A DNA stretch of 64,000 nucleotides from Prevotella sp. (GCA_017618275.1 JAFZUS010000028.1:1-64000), one strand, 5' to 3'; positions 54,299-61,646 are shown, numbered from the stretch's first letter. A program made the numbers and translations. The notes: generated from the sequence alone by a model not told the origin.

Positions 54299-55171
54299 AT
54301 GGATATCCAAAAGATACAACACTATAAAACAGCCTTCGATCTAATTGTAAAAGAAATCAAGGATGAAGAAGGCAACAGCATTGAAGTATGGTATGCCCGT
54401 GAACTTCAACCACAATTGGGCTATGCCCGTTGGGAAAACTTTGTGGTGGCTATTGGTCGTGCGATGGAATCGTGTAAGACACTGGGAATCAACATTGATG
54501 ATCATTTTCGTGAGGTCACGAAAATGATAGCCTTGGCTAAGGGTGCTCAACGTGATATTCAGGATTTTATGCTCACCCGCTATGCCTGCTATCTGATAGC
54601 CCAGAATGGTGACCCAAAGAAGGAGGAGATTGCTTTTGCGCAGAGTTATTTCGCTGTGCAGACCCGCAAAGCCGAACTTATAGAAAAGCGACTCAATGAG
54701 ATTGCCCGTCTTGATACCCGTGAGCGTCTTCGTGCATCAGAAAAACAACTAAGTCGCAATATCTTCCAACGTGGAGTTGATGACAAAGGATTTGGGCGCA
54801 TCCGCTCTAAAGGTGATCAAGCCTTGTTTGGAGGTCTAACCACAGAGCAAATGAAACTGCGCCTAGGAATTAAGAGCGGTGCCTTGGCTGACCGTTTGCC
54901 AACGTTGACTATTGCTGCTAAGAATCTTGCTACAGAAATGACCAACTATAATGTTGAGCAGAAAGACCTTCACGGTGAAATGAGCATTACGGCAGAACAT
55001 GTTCAAAACAACCGCAGCGTCCGTGGCATGTTGGGACAGCGTGGCATCAAACCTGAAGAACTACCCCCTGCTGAAGACATCAAGAAGGTGGAGCGTCGTG
55101 TAGCCAAAGACGAGAAGGATATGTTGAAAGAAAACAAGAAACTCCCGAAAGGAAGGAAATGTGATGTATAA
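54299..55171 (+). CDS. dinD: DinD-like DNA-damage-inducible protein D
   Basis: A 290-aa protein with the DinD layout: N-terminal WYARELQPQLGYARWENFVVAI segment (residues about 28-49, the BRO/DinD-like part), a GAQRDIQDFMLTRYACYLIAQNGDP motif, YFAVQTRKAELIEKR, and the C-terminal LFGGLTTEQMKLRLGIKSG and LTIAAKNLATEMTNYNV stretches. E. coli DinD is SOS-induced and inhibits RecA-driven strand exchange; homologues often lie in defence or mobile regions. ATG 54299 is chosen because promoter boxes occupy the upstream part of the longer frame. The gene sits between hairpin-RNA modules and shares an operator-like site with the nuclease gene downstream, so the two are probably co-regulated, perhaps by DNA damage (inference). 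Confidence 0.88.
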   Translation: MDIQKIQHYKTAFDLIVKEIKDEEGNSIEVWYARELQPQLGYARWENFVVAIGRAMESCKTLGINIDDHFREVTKMIALAKGAQRDIQDFMLTRYACYLIAQNGDPKKEEIAFAQSYFAVQTRKAELIEKRLNEIARLDTRERLRASEKQLSRNIFQRGVDDKGFGRIRSKGDQALFGGLTTEQMKLRLGIKSGALADRLPTLTIAAKNLATEMTNYNVEQKDLHGEMSITAEHVQNNRSVRGMLGQRGIKPEELPPAEDIKKVERRVAKDEKDMLKENKKLPKGRKCDV

Positions 55172-55195
55172 TATGCTTAATATAATGGAGTTGCA

Positions 55196-55329
55196 TGGGT
55201 ACTCCGTTTTAACAGGTCGTTTGCCAGAGCAACTGGGACTCCTGTCCTAAACGGAGTTTAAAAGTGCTTCTATTTTAATAAGTCGCTTGCCAGACCAACT
55301 GGGGCTCTTACCCTAAATAGGTTCCTTTC
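55196..55329 (-). ncRNA. Candidate structured RNAs B and C in tandem
   Basis: Together with the minus-strand promoter at 55336-55366, this covers most of the 302-nt gap after dinD. Hairpin B (55325-55270) is identical over 56 bp to RNA A. Hairpin C (55257-55201) keeps the core loops (GTCG, TTGCCAGA, CAACTGGG) but has new stems: ACTCCGTTT/AAACGGAGT, ACAGG/CCTGT and GT/AC in place of CTATTTTA/TAAATAG, TAAG/CTTA and GC/GC. Paired changes on both sides of three stems argue for selection on structure. One transcript could run through both and end antisense to the dinD 3' end. Confidence 0.62.
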
Positions 55330-55335
55330 ACGCTG

Positions 55336-55366
55336 CAAAGATAGGTGTTTTTCACTTAACTTCCAA
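55336..55366 (-). promoter_or_regulatory. Minus-strand promoter of structured RNAs B/C
   Basis: TTTGG (TTG at 55366-55364) and CCTATCTTTG (-7 box 55343-55336) with a 20-nt spacer, matching the promoters of RNA A and of the Abi-linked hairpin. Confidence 0.65.
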
Positions 55367-55383
55367 ATCTTTTAGGCAAAAAC

Positions 55384-55414
55384 TTGTTCATTTCCCAAAT
55401 TCTTTGTATTTTTG
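55384..55414 (+). promoter_or_regulatory. Promoter of the putative nuclease gene with operator-like spacer
   Basis: TTG at 55384-55386, 20-nt spacer containing CATTTCCCAAAT (55389-55400), TATTTTTG at 55407-55414. Identical layout to the dinD promoter. In the 60-nt leader, ATCTGC-TTT-GCAGAT forms a short hairpin (from about 55438). Confidence 0.65.
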
Positions 55415-55473
55415 CACCTACATCTATTATAGATGAAATCTGCTTTGCAGATATTAAAAGCATATTAAAGAAT

Positions 55474-55989
55474 ATGATTAACTTTCAGTTTTTCCCAAGA
55501 TCGCATGGTGTAACACCTGAGATTCAAGCGGTCATAGATTGCTTTAAGAAGATAGAAATAACACTTGAAGATGGTACACATCGTGTTTCAAACGATGTCC
55601 TTGCTCTTTTGCGCCCACACCTTGAGGCCTGTGGTTATAGCGTTGAAAAGGGGAAAGGCCGAGATGAAAAAATAGATGTTCCCGTACTTTTTGGAGAGAA
55701 CAACGCTATTGACAAATCGTTTTATGCAGATGCTTTTAATAGGGAACATAATATTGTCATCGAAGTTGAGGCTGGACGCGCTGTTAGAAACAATCAGTTC
55801 CTCAAGGATATTTTCCAAGCCTGCATGATGTTTGACGTGGAATATCTTGTTGTTGCAGTATTAAATGAATATTCTGGCGGAGGAGTTGTTAGCAAAGATT
55901 ACCAAGAAGTAAAGACCTTTCTTGAGACTCTGTATATCTCAAATCGTCTTAAACTTCCGTTAAAAGGAATTTTACTAATCGGATACTAA
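55474..55989 (+). CDS. Putative PD-(D/E)XK nuclease (restriction-endonuclease-like)
   Basis: A 171-aa soluble protein. After an N-terminal helical part (TPEIQAVIDCFKKIEI), it has GYSVEKGKGRDEKIDVPVLFGE and NIVIEVEAGRAVRNNQFLKDIFQACMM. An acidic residue on one strand (D in KIDVPV) followed by E-x-E on the next (IEVEAG) is the pattern of BglII-like and other PD-(D/E)XK nucleases, and the following YLVVAVLNEYSGG resembles the strand that closes that fold. The Lys of the motif is not plain, so activity is uncertain. Transcribed from a promoter almost identical in layout to that of dinD and followed after 3 nt by a small gene of unknown type. No methyltransferase is present, so it is not an ordinary restriction-modification enzyme. 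Confidence 0.6.
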   Translation: MINFQFFPRSHGVTPEIQAVIDCFKKIEITLEDGTHRVSNDVLALLRPHLEACGYSVEKGKGRDEKIDVPVLFGENNAIDKSFYADAFNREHNIVIEVEAGRAVRNNQFLKDIFQACMMFDVEYLVVAVLNEYSGGGVVSKDYQEVKTFLETLYISNRLKLPLKGILLIGY

Positions 55990-55992
55990 AAT

Positions 55993-56247
55993 ATGAGGTG
56001 GAACTATACCATAATAAGATGCCAAACAACAGACAAATTCAAAATAATGGATTTATTGTGCGATGCCGAGGAATACAAACTCATTAGAGATCATGTCGAT
56101 GTTGTTTATTACTATGGTGATACCCCACGTGAAAAGAAAGAAACACAACAGTTGATAGAGAGAAACATAAAAATACTTATTGTGAACAATATACGGTCTG
56201 AAAGTCACCCAGAATTTATTGATGATTGGTTTTTTATATTAAAATAA
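55993..56247 (+). CDS. Unknown 84-aa protein downstream of the nuclease gene
   Basis: Starts 3 nt after the putative nuclease, so translation is almost certainly coupled. The 84 residues are charged and hydrophilic with alternating strands and helices (WNYTIIRCQT, VDVVYYYGDTPREKKE, IKILIVNNIRSESHPEFIDDW). No signal peptide or membrane helix. No family is recognised. The short size and coupling would suit an inhibitor or specificity partner of the nuclease, but nothing in the sequence shows it. An intrinsic terminator follows, closing the operon. Confidence 0.65.
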   Translation: MRWNYTIIRCQTTDKFKIMDLLCDAEEYKLIRDHVDVVYYYGDTPREKKETQQLIERNIKILIVNNIRSESHPEFIDDWFFILK

Positions 56248-56262
56248 AAAGCAACAGATTTC

Positions 56263-56285
56263 ACCGATTATCTCGGTTTTTTTTT
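56263..56285 (+). terminator. Intrinsic terminator after the nuclease operon
   Basis: ACCGA (56263-56267) pairs with TCGGT (56273-56277) around TTATC, followed by a run of eight T residues. It separates the accessory genes from the Nudix gene. Confidence 0.75.
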
Positions 56286-56293
56286 GCGGAGGA

Positions 56294-56749
56294 ATGAAAC
56301 AGATAGAAGTTGTTGCAGCGATTATCCACGATGATGAGGGTCGTATCTTCGCCACGCAACGGGGATATGGCGATATGAAGGATGGTTGGGAGTTTCCTGG
56401 GGGGAAGATGGAACCAGGGGAAAGTCCTGAGGAGGCTCTGAGGCGTGAGATATGGGAGGAACTGGAAACGAGAATCGTCGTTGAGCGGTTGGTGCAGACG
56501 GTGGATTATGACTATCCCAAGTTGGCCAATGGCCGAGCCTGCTCACGCTCGGAAGTCTCAAAGCAAGCTTTGGCCTCCTCTCGCTCAACCGCAGCCTTTC
56601 ATCTCAAGATGCATTGCTTCTGGTGTCACATCGAGAGTGGAAGTCTCACGCTGAAGGAGCATAAGGCTGCGCGATGGCTCAGCAAAGACCACCTGGACAG
56701 CGTGGATTGGCTGCCAGCAGATAAGGAAGTGATAAAAGTACTAATCTGA
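56294..56749 (+). CDS. Nudix hydrolase, MutT/CTP-pyrophosphohydrolase-like, with in-frame insert
   Basis: A 151-aa Nudix enzyme. The box GGKMEPGESPEEALRREIWEEL (residues 37-58) fits G-x5-E-x7-R-E-U-x-E-E, with Glu where the usual final Gly stands. The start (VVAAIIHDDEGRIFATQRGYGDMKDGWEFPGG) is that of MutT-type enzymes that clean oxidised or unwanted nucleotides. After VDYDYPK the protein has about 25 extra residues (77-101, Ser/Ala-rich) before it resumes with FHLKMHCFWC; in ordinary members YP is followed directly by FHL. The insert is encoded by palindromic DNA. The frame is intact, so the enzyme may still fold with a surface loop, but activity is uncertain. Confidence 0.88.
   Translation: MKQIEVVAAIIHDDEGRIFATQRGYGDMKDGWEFPGGKMEPGESPEEALRREIWEELETRIVVERLVQTVDYDYPKLANGRACSRSEVSKQALASSRSTAAFHLKMHCFWCHIESGSLTLKEHKAARWLSKDHLDSVDWLPADKEVIKVLI
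56522..56596. repeat. 75-bp palindromic insert inside the Nudix gene
   Basis: Contains three hairpins in a row: GGCC-AAT-GGCC (56524-56534), CCGAGC/GCTCGG (56533-56538, 56547-56552) and CAAAGC-AA-GCTTTG (56559-56572). Length is a multiple of three, so the reading frame is preserved. It looks like a REP-type or miniature element. Confidence 0.65.
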
Positions 56750-56751
56750 CT

Positions 56752-57378
56752 TTATTTCCCGAAGCCGATAGGATGGTTCAGCAGGATGATGCTGGTGTCG
56801 GCAAGGTTCAACTCTTTCTTGATGGCATCTTTGTCCATCATGGCGCGAGCCACGGTGTGCAGGCCGAGAGCAGTGCAGGCCAGATAGATGTTCTGCGACA
56901 CATAGCCGGCATCCACGCCGCCATAGCGGTTGTTGTCCATCCGTTCATTGTCCTTTGTGCTGACGAGGAGTAGCGACACTGGGGCTGTCTTTGCAAAGTC
57001 CTGTCCTGCTGCGAGACTGGAACGGATGTCTGTCATCGTAACGGGAACCAACGTGTTTTCTTTAGGCATATAGCGGCAGACACCATACTGTGAACATACA
57101 AACACCTTGATGTCCTGCATATTGATAGCCGAGGGAGCCGTGATCTTGCCTGTGGCGGGATCGCTGATACCGCAGGCGGCCCAGAGGATGGTGGAGACGG
57201 TTTGGAGATCAACGTCTTTGTCAGACATGTCACGGTAGGAGCGACGCTGCTTCAGGGCATCGCCAAGCGACATGGAGAGTTTCTGTACTTCTGGCTGAGG
57301 CAGGGAGATGGATTCCTGCGCATTTGCCGTCCCAATCATCGTAGTCAGGGCAAGCAGTGATAATAGCAATTTTTTCAT
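56752..57378 (-). CDS. SagB/ThcOx-type nitroreductase-family protein, exported
   Basis: A 208-aa FMN-dependent oxidoreductase of the nitroreductase superfamily, in the SagB/ThcOx branch. Features are SLGDALKQRRSYRDMSDKDVDLQTVSTILWAACGI near the start (flavin-phosphate Arg pair RR), AQD-like middle, GGVDAGYVSQNIYLACTALGLHTV, and LLNHPIGFGK at the end. The start at ATG 57378 gives a signal peptide (MKKLLLSLLALTTMIGTANAQ), so the protein is exported to the periplasm, common for Bacteroidetes members. The usual substrate role in peptide oxidation cannot be assigned here; no peptide-modifying partners are nearby. Converges with the Nudix gene (2 nt gap). Confidence 0.85.
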   Translation of the reverse strand: MKKLLLSLLALTTMIGTANAQESISLPQPEVQKLSMSLGDALKQRRSYRDMSDKDVDLQTVSTILWAACGISDPATGKITAPSAINMQDIKVFVCSQYGVCRYMPKENTLVPVTMTDIRSSLAAGQDFAKTAPVSLLLVSTKDNERMDNNRYGGVDAGYVSQNIYLACTALGLHTVARAMMDKDAIKKELNLADTSIILLNHPIGFGK

Positions 57379-57405
57379 TTTCGTATTTTTGTTTAGAATC
57401 GGGAG

Positions 57406-57413
57406 CAAATATA
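57406..57413 (-). promoter_or_regulatory. -7 box of the nitroreductase gene
   Basis: TATATTTG on the minus strand, 27 nt before ATG 57378; no clear -33 box. Confidence 0.45.
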
Positions 57414-57462
57414 CGAAAAAAATAATGTAATAGAATTATTTTGTTAATATTTCGAAGATTTT

Positions 57463-57493
57463 TTGTTGTTTTTAGGGATTATTTGTATTTTTG
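57463..57493 (+). promoter_or_regulatory. tatA promoter
   Basis: TTTTG (TTG at 57463-57465) and TATTTTTG (57486-57493) with a 20-nt spacer, 26 nt before the tatA ATG. Canonical. Confidence 0.65.
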
Positions 57494-57519
57494 CAATCAA
57501 AACTAGAAACGAATCAGAT

Positions 57520-57714
57520 ATGTTTGAATCATTGTTGTTGTTTGGACTTGGAATGCAAGAGATACTGGTTATCGCATTGATTGTCTTGTTGCTTTTCGGT
57601 GGCAAGAAGATTCCTGAGTTGATGAAGGGCCTTGGCAAAGGTGTGAAGAGTTTCAAGGAGGGAATGAATGAGGTGACGGATATCACGAAGGACGAAGAGA
57701 AAAAGGATGAGTAA
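57520..57714 (+). CDS. tatA: Sec-independent translocase subunit TatA/E
   Basis: A 64-aa protein: N-terminal membrane helix ([23 protein letters not shown]) with the FGGKKIPEL hinge typical of TatA, an amphipathic helix ([13 protein letters not shown]) and an acidic/basic tail (EEKKDE). It forms the pore of the Tat system that moves folded proteins through the inner membrane. Start ATG 57520 is supported by the promoter. The stop overlaps the start of tatC by 8 nt. No tatB is present, as in other Bacteroidetes with a two-component Tat. Confidence 0.9.
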   Translation: MFESLLLFGLGMQEILVIALIVLLLFGGKKIPELMKGLGKGVKSFKEGMNEVTDITKDEEKKDE

Positions 57715-58486
57715 AGGGTTGGGGAAGGCAAATCCCCTCCAACAGGACCGAGAGGTTATGACCTTTTGGGATCACCTTGATGAACTGCGCTCTGTCATCA
57801 TCCGTAGCCTTGTCATCACGGTGTTGGCTGGTGCGGTGGCTTTCTGTCTGAAGGAACAGTTGTTTGCCGTGGTACTGGCGCCTCGTACGAGTGATTTCAT
57901 CACTTTCAGGCTGATGGGTGTGGAGCCGTTCAGCATCCACCTGATGAACACGGGATTGACGGAGCAGTTTATGGTTCACCTGAAGACGGCGATGTATGTG
58001 GGTGTGTTGGTAGCCTCACCTTATATTATCTTTCTGCTCTTCCGTTTCGTCTCACCTGCGCTCTATGACAATGAGAGAAAATATGCCACGGCTCTGGTGA
58101 CGAGCGGTTACCTGATGTTCATGCTGGGCACGCTGCTGAACTACTTCTTGATCTTCCCGTTGACGGTGAAGTTTCTTGGAACGTATCAGGTGAGCGAGGA
58201 TGTGGCGAACATGCTGACGCTGCAGTCGTATATGGACACGCTCATCATGATGAGTCTCGTGATGGGAATCGTCTTTGAACTGCCTGTTGTCAGTTGGCTA
58301 CTGGGAAAGATGGGCCTGATCAATGCTTCGATGATGAAGACCTGGCGGAAGCATGCCATTGTGGCTATCCTGATAGTGTCGGCTATCATTACCCCAACGA
58401 CAGATGCCTTTACGCTCTTTATCGTGGCTCTGCCAATATGGCTCCTTTACGAAGTGAGCATTCTAATCGTTAGAAATAATGAGTAA
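57707..58486 (+). CDS. tatC: Sec-independent translocase subunit TatC
   Basis: A 259-aa integral membrane protein with six helices that recognises twin-arginine signal peptides. Family motifs are [16 protein letters not shown] near the N-terminus (with the functional Glu), [28 protein letters not shown] in the middle and the last [34 protein letters not shown] (P-x-D) segment. Overlaps tatA by 8 nt. The C-terminus IVRNNE and its stop are supplied by a 7-bp-repeat arm, so the original end may have differed by a few residues. A Tat substrate (aldo/keto reductase) lies two genes downstream. Confidence 0.93.
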   Translation: MSKGLGKANPLQQDREVMTFWDHLDELRSVIIRSLVITVLAGAVAFCLKEQLFAVVLAPRTSDFITFRLMGVEPFSIHLMNTGLTEQFMVHLKTAMYVGVLVASPYIIFLLFRFVSPALYDNERKYATALVTSGYLMFMLGTLLNYFLIFPLTVKFLGTYQVSEDVANMLTLQSYMDTLIMMSLVMGIVFELPVVSWLLGKMGLINASMMKTWRKHAIVAILIVSAIITPTTDAFTLFIVALPIWLLYEVSILIVRNNE

Positions 58487-58643
58487 TTAGTAATGAGTAA
58501 TTGTGATTACTTCTAAAGACAGGTGAAAAGTGTAATAACAGGTAAGTATGAATTATTTGAAATGTAACATAAAAATGGATAAAATGAGGAATGGCAGGGG
58601 TAATCATAATTACTCATTACTAATTACTCATTACTAATTAAAA
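58481..58643. repeat. Inverted-arm 7-bp repeat element (non-coding derivative)
   Basis: Left arm TAATGAGTAATTAGTAATGAG, ending ATTGTGATTAC, and right arm GGTAATCATAATTACTC (from about 58598) face each other around about 90 bp of unique, non-coding sequence between tatC and the polyferredoxin gene. Inside the right arm AATGAGGAATGGCAGGGG again matches the 3' end of the four-helix-bundle gene. Confidence 0.6.
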
Positions 58644-58649
58644 AGACTT

Positions 58650-60113
58650 ATGCTAAAGAAAATCAGAACAATCCTTGCAGCGGTGTTCTTTGTATTGATC
58701 ACCCTGCTCTTCCTCGACTTCACGGGGACACTGCATCACTGGCTCTCGTGGATGGCCAAGATTCAGTTCCTGCCTGCTGTGATGGCACTCAATGTGGTGG
58801 TCGTCGTGGCACTTCTGTTGCTGACGCTCGTCTTCGGACGCATCTACTGTTCCGTCATCTGTCCGCTGGGTGTCCTGCAAGATGTCTTGGCGAGGATTCG
58901 CAGGAAGAAGAACAAATACAGTTATAGCAAGGAGGTGCGCTGGTTGCGCTATCCGGTTTTTGTGGTATTCGTCATTGCTGTGGTGACTGGCGTAGGTTCG
59001 CTCTTTCAGTTGTTGGCACCATATAGCGCCTATGGCCGTATCGCCACGATGATCTTCCAACCAGTGTGGAAGTTCGGAAACAACATATTGGCGACGTTGG
59101 CAGAGCGGGCCGACAGTTATGCTTTTTATAGCGTCGATACGTGGATGCGTTCGATGCCTGTGTTTGTCATCGCTGCCGTGACATTGGCGGTTCTCTTCGT
59201 ATTGGCTTGGCGCGGAGGACGAACTTATTGCAATACCGTCTGTCCCGTTGGTACCATTCTCTCGTTCTTTGCCCGTTTCTCGTGGCTGAAGATCCGTTTC
59301 AATGAGGAGAAGTGCAAGAACTGTTCGATGTGTTCAAGGAACTGTAAGGCGGCTTGTATCGACTATAAGACGCATACCGTCGACTATAGTCGTTGCGTGG
59401 CCTGTGGCAATTGCATCGATAAGTGTAAGTTCGGGGCGCTGTCTTATTCTTTTTCGCCATCGGCGAAAAAGAATAAGTCAGTCGATGCTTCGAAGCGCTC
59501 CTTCCTCATAGCATCGGCTCTCGTCTCTACCGCTGCACTGGCGCAGAAGAAAGAGAAACTGATGGATGGTGGCCTGGCAGAGATTGAGGACAAGGTAGCC
59601 CCTAAGCGTCAGACGCCACTCACACCTCCGGGCTCTCTCTCTCATTGGCACTTTGCCAGACATTGCACAGGTTGTCAACTCTGTGTCTCGGAGTGTCCCA
59701 ATGGCGTGCTTCGTCCCTCAACCGACCTGATGCACCTGATGCTGCCAGAGATGTCGTATGAGCATGGCTACTGCCGTCCGGAGTGTACGCGTTGCTCGGA
59801 GGTCTGTCCTGCAGGGGCTTTTCATCTGATTGATCAGGACGAGAAAACCTCGATACAGATTGGTCATGCCGTCTTTATCAAGAAAAACTGTGTGGCAGTC
59901 ACCGATGGTGTGGAGTGCGGCAACTGTGCCCGTCACTGTCCCTCCGGAGCCATTGAGATGGTGATGCTCGACGAGAACGATGAGGAATCGCCGTCGGTGC
60001 CCGCCATCAATGAGGCTGCCTGCATCGGTTGTGGTGCCTGTGAGTATGTCTGTCCGTCGCGTCCCTTCTCGGCCATCTATGTCGAGGGGCACGAAGTGCA
60101 CAAGAAGATATAA
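58650..60113 (+). CDS. Membrane polyferredoxin (NapH/NosR-like plus ferredoxin domains)
   Basis: A 487-aa electron-transfer protein. The first 220 or so residues hold several membrane helices with two short CxxxCP loops (CSVICPLGVLQD and YCNTVCPVGTILS), as in NapH/NosR-type quinol-linked proteins. A 4Fe-4S pair follows (CKNCSMCSRNC, CVACGNCIDKC), then an Arg/Lys plus hydrophobic segment (KRSFLIASALVSTAALA) and further cluster motifs (CTGCQLCVSECP, CTRCSEVCP, CGNCARHCP, CIGCGACEYVCP). It should carry electrons between the quinone pool or cytoplasm and the periplasmic side. Encoded just ahead of a Tat-exported reductase with ferredoxin-like cysteines, so it may be that enzyme's electron partner (inference). 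Confidence 0.85.
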   Translation: MLKKIRTILAAVFFVLITLLFLDFTGTLHHWLSWMAKIQFLPAVMALNVVVVVALLLLTLVFGRIYCSVICPLGVLQDVLARIRRKKNKYSYSKEVRWLRYPVFVVFVIAVVTGVGSLFQLLAPYSAYGRIATMIFQPVWKFGNNILATLAERADSYAFYSVDTWMRSMPVFVIAAVTLAVLFVLAWRGGRTYCNTVCPVGTILSFFARFSWLKIRFNEEKCKNCSMCSRNCKAACIDYKTHTVDYSRCVACGNCIDKCKFGALSYSFSPSAKKNKSVDASKRSFLIASALVSTAALAQKKEKLMDGGLAEIEDKVAPKRQTPLTPPGSLSHWHFARHCTGCQLCVSECPNGVLRPSTDLMHLMLPEMSYEHGYCRPECTRCSEVCPAGAFHLIDQDEKTSIQIGHAVFIKKNCVAVTDGVECGNCARHCPSGAIEMVMLDENDEESPSVPAINEAACIGCGACEYVCPSRPFSAIYVEGHEVHKKI

Positions 60114-60146
60114 GAGACCTACCCCTAACCCCTCCCAAGGGAGGGG
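60114..60146. repeat. REP-like palindrome, left copy of an inverted pair
   Basis: Starts directly after the polyferredoxin stop: GAGACC, then CCCCTCCC-AA-GGGAGGGG. Its mate at 60211-60243 is in inverted orientation. Confidence 0.75.
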
Positions 60147-60176
60147 AATAATTACATCATAAAACAGATATCAATT

Positions 60177-61643
60177 ATGAACAAGAAAGATAATAGTAAA
60201 GCATATCACTCCTCCCCCTTGGGGGAGGTCGGAAGGGGGTCTCTGTCCCGTCGTGGGTTCCTGAAGGTGTTTGGAGCCGGAGCAGTGGGTACTGCCGCCA
60301 TGTTGGCAGGTTGTAAGGAAGTCAACAAGGCCGGAGAACAGGCAGCAGAAGAATATAAGAACCAGGTGGAACCGCCTGTTGGTCAGATGACCTATCGCGA
60401 GAATCCCAAGACCAAGGAGAAGGTTTCGCTCTTAGGCTATGGTATGATGCGTCTGCCGACGAAGGTGGACAATTCTGACGAGTTCGATCAGGAGATGATC
60501 AACAGACAGATTGACTATGCCCTGGAGCATGGCCTGAACTATATCGACACGTCGCCTGTGTATTGTCAGGGAAAGTCGGAACACTGTACGGGTGTCGCTC
60601 TCAGTCGTCATAAGCGCAGCGAGTATTTCATTGCCACGAAACTCTCCAACTTCAACCGTGACTACTGGACGTTTGAGAAATCGAAGGAGATGTACCTCAA
60701 CTCGATGAAAGAACTGCAGGTCGACTATATCGACTACTATCTGCTGCATGCCGTGGGTGGTGGTATGGATGAGTTCAATGGTCGCTATGTGGATAATGGC
60801 ATCATGGATTTCCTGTTGAAAGAGCGTGAGGCAGGTCGCATCCGTAACCTCGGTTTCTCTTTCCATGGCTATCAGAGCGTGTTCGACGAGGTGCTTGCCA
60901 TGCAGGACAAGTATCACTGGGACTTTGTGCAGATAGAACTCAACTATCTTGACTGGGACTATGCCAATGAGATCAACGACCGTAACGTGGATGCCAGTTA
61001 TCTCTATGCCGAACTTCAGAAACGTGGTATTCCTGCTGTCATCATGGAACCATTGCTCGGAGGTCGTCTGACCAATTTGCCCCAGTACCTGATGACCGAA
61101 CTGAAGAGTAAGGCTCCGGAGCGCAGTGTCGCCTCATGGGCCTTCCGCTATGCGGGAACACCGGAAGGGGTACTCACCGTACTCAGTGGTATGACTTATA
61201 TGGAGCATCTGAAGGATAATCTGCTTTCTTATTGTCCGCTAACACCACTCACGGAGGAGGAGATGCGCTATCTCGACGGTGATATTGCCCACAGGATTGT
61301 GCGTTTGGAGAATATTCCTTGTAATGACTGTAAGTACTGTATGCCCTGTCCCTACGGTATTGACATTCCCGCCATCTTCGTGCATTATAACAAGTGCAAG
61401 AACGAGGGCTCGTTGCCGATGGGGGTGGGCGATTCAGAGTATCGCAAGCACCGTCGCCAGTACCTGATTTCACTGGATCGTGCCGTGCCAAGGGACCGTC
61501 AGCCAGACCACTGCATCCAGTGTGGTCAGTGCGAGCCCCATTGTCCGCAGAACATCCGCATCCCTCGTGAACTCCGCAAGATTGACGAGATGATCGAAGA
61601 ACTCAAGCGAGACCCGGAGGGCAAGGGACTTGCCACCAAATAA
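60177..61643 (+). CDS. Tat-exported aldo/keto reductase with C-terminal 4Fe-4S motifs
   Basis: A 488-aa protein. A twin-arginine signal SRRGFLKVFGAGAVGTAAML is followed by AGC, so it is likely a Tat substrate and a lipoprotein. The aldo/keto reductase barrel spans about residues 75-370: LGYGMMRLP, YIDTSPVYCQGKSE (Asp and Tyr of the active site), FIATKLS-like Lys and DYYLLHAVGG. The C-terminal quarter carries cysteine sets CNDCKYCMPCP and CIQCGQCEPHCP, the second a 4Fe-4S ferredoxin motif. Residues 12-23 (SSPLGEVGRGSL) are encoded by a REP-like palindrome and lengthen the N-region of the signal. Substrate unknown; the polyferredoxin upstream could supply electrons. Confidence 0.88.
   Translation: MNKKDNSKAYHSSPLGEVGRGSLSRRGFLKVFGAGAVGTAAMLAGCKEVNKAGEQAAEEYKNQVEPPVGQMTYRENPKTKEKVSLLGYGMMRLPTKVDNSDEFDQEMINRQIDYALEHGLNYIDTSPVYCQGKSEHCTGVALSRHKRSEYFIATKLSNFNRDYWTFEKSKEMYLNSMKELQVDYIDYYLLHAVGGGMDEFNGRYVDNGIMDFLLKEREAGRIRNLGFSFHGYQSVFDEVLAMQDKYHWDFVQIELNYLDWDYANEINDRNVDASYLYAELQKRGIPAVIMEPLLGGRLTNLPQYLMTELKSKAPERSVASWAFRYAGTPEGVLTVLSGMTYMEHLKDNLLSYCPLTPLTEEEMRYLDGDIAHRIVRLENIPCNDCKYCMPCPYGIDIPAIFVHYNKCKNEGSLPMGVGDSEYRKHRRQYLISLDRAVPRDRQPDHCIQCGQCEPHCPQNIRIPRELRKIDEMIEELKRDPEGKGLATK
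60211..60243. repeat. REP-like palindrome, right copy, within the reductase gene
   Basis: CCTCCCCC-TT-GGGGGAGG followed by TCGGAAGGGGGTCTC, the inverted form of the copy at 60114. It encodes residues 12-23 of the Tat-exported reductase without breaking the frame. Confidence 0.75.
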
Positions 61644-61646
61644 TAA

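Noticed and set aside
54131-55325. The 56-bp direct repeats flanking dinD as attachment sites or an integron attC pair
   Set aside because: No integrase or recombinase is nearby, the copies have their own promoters and a covarying third copy, and the attC core boxes are not present.
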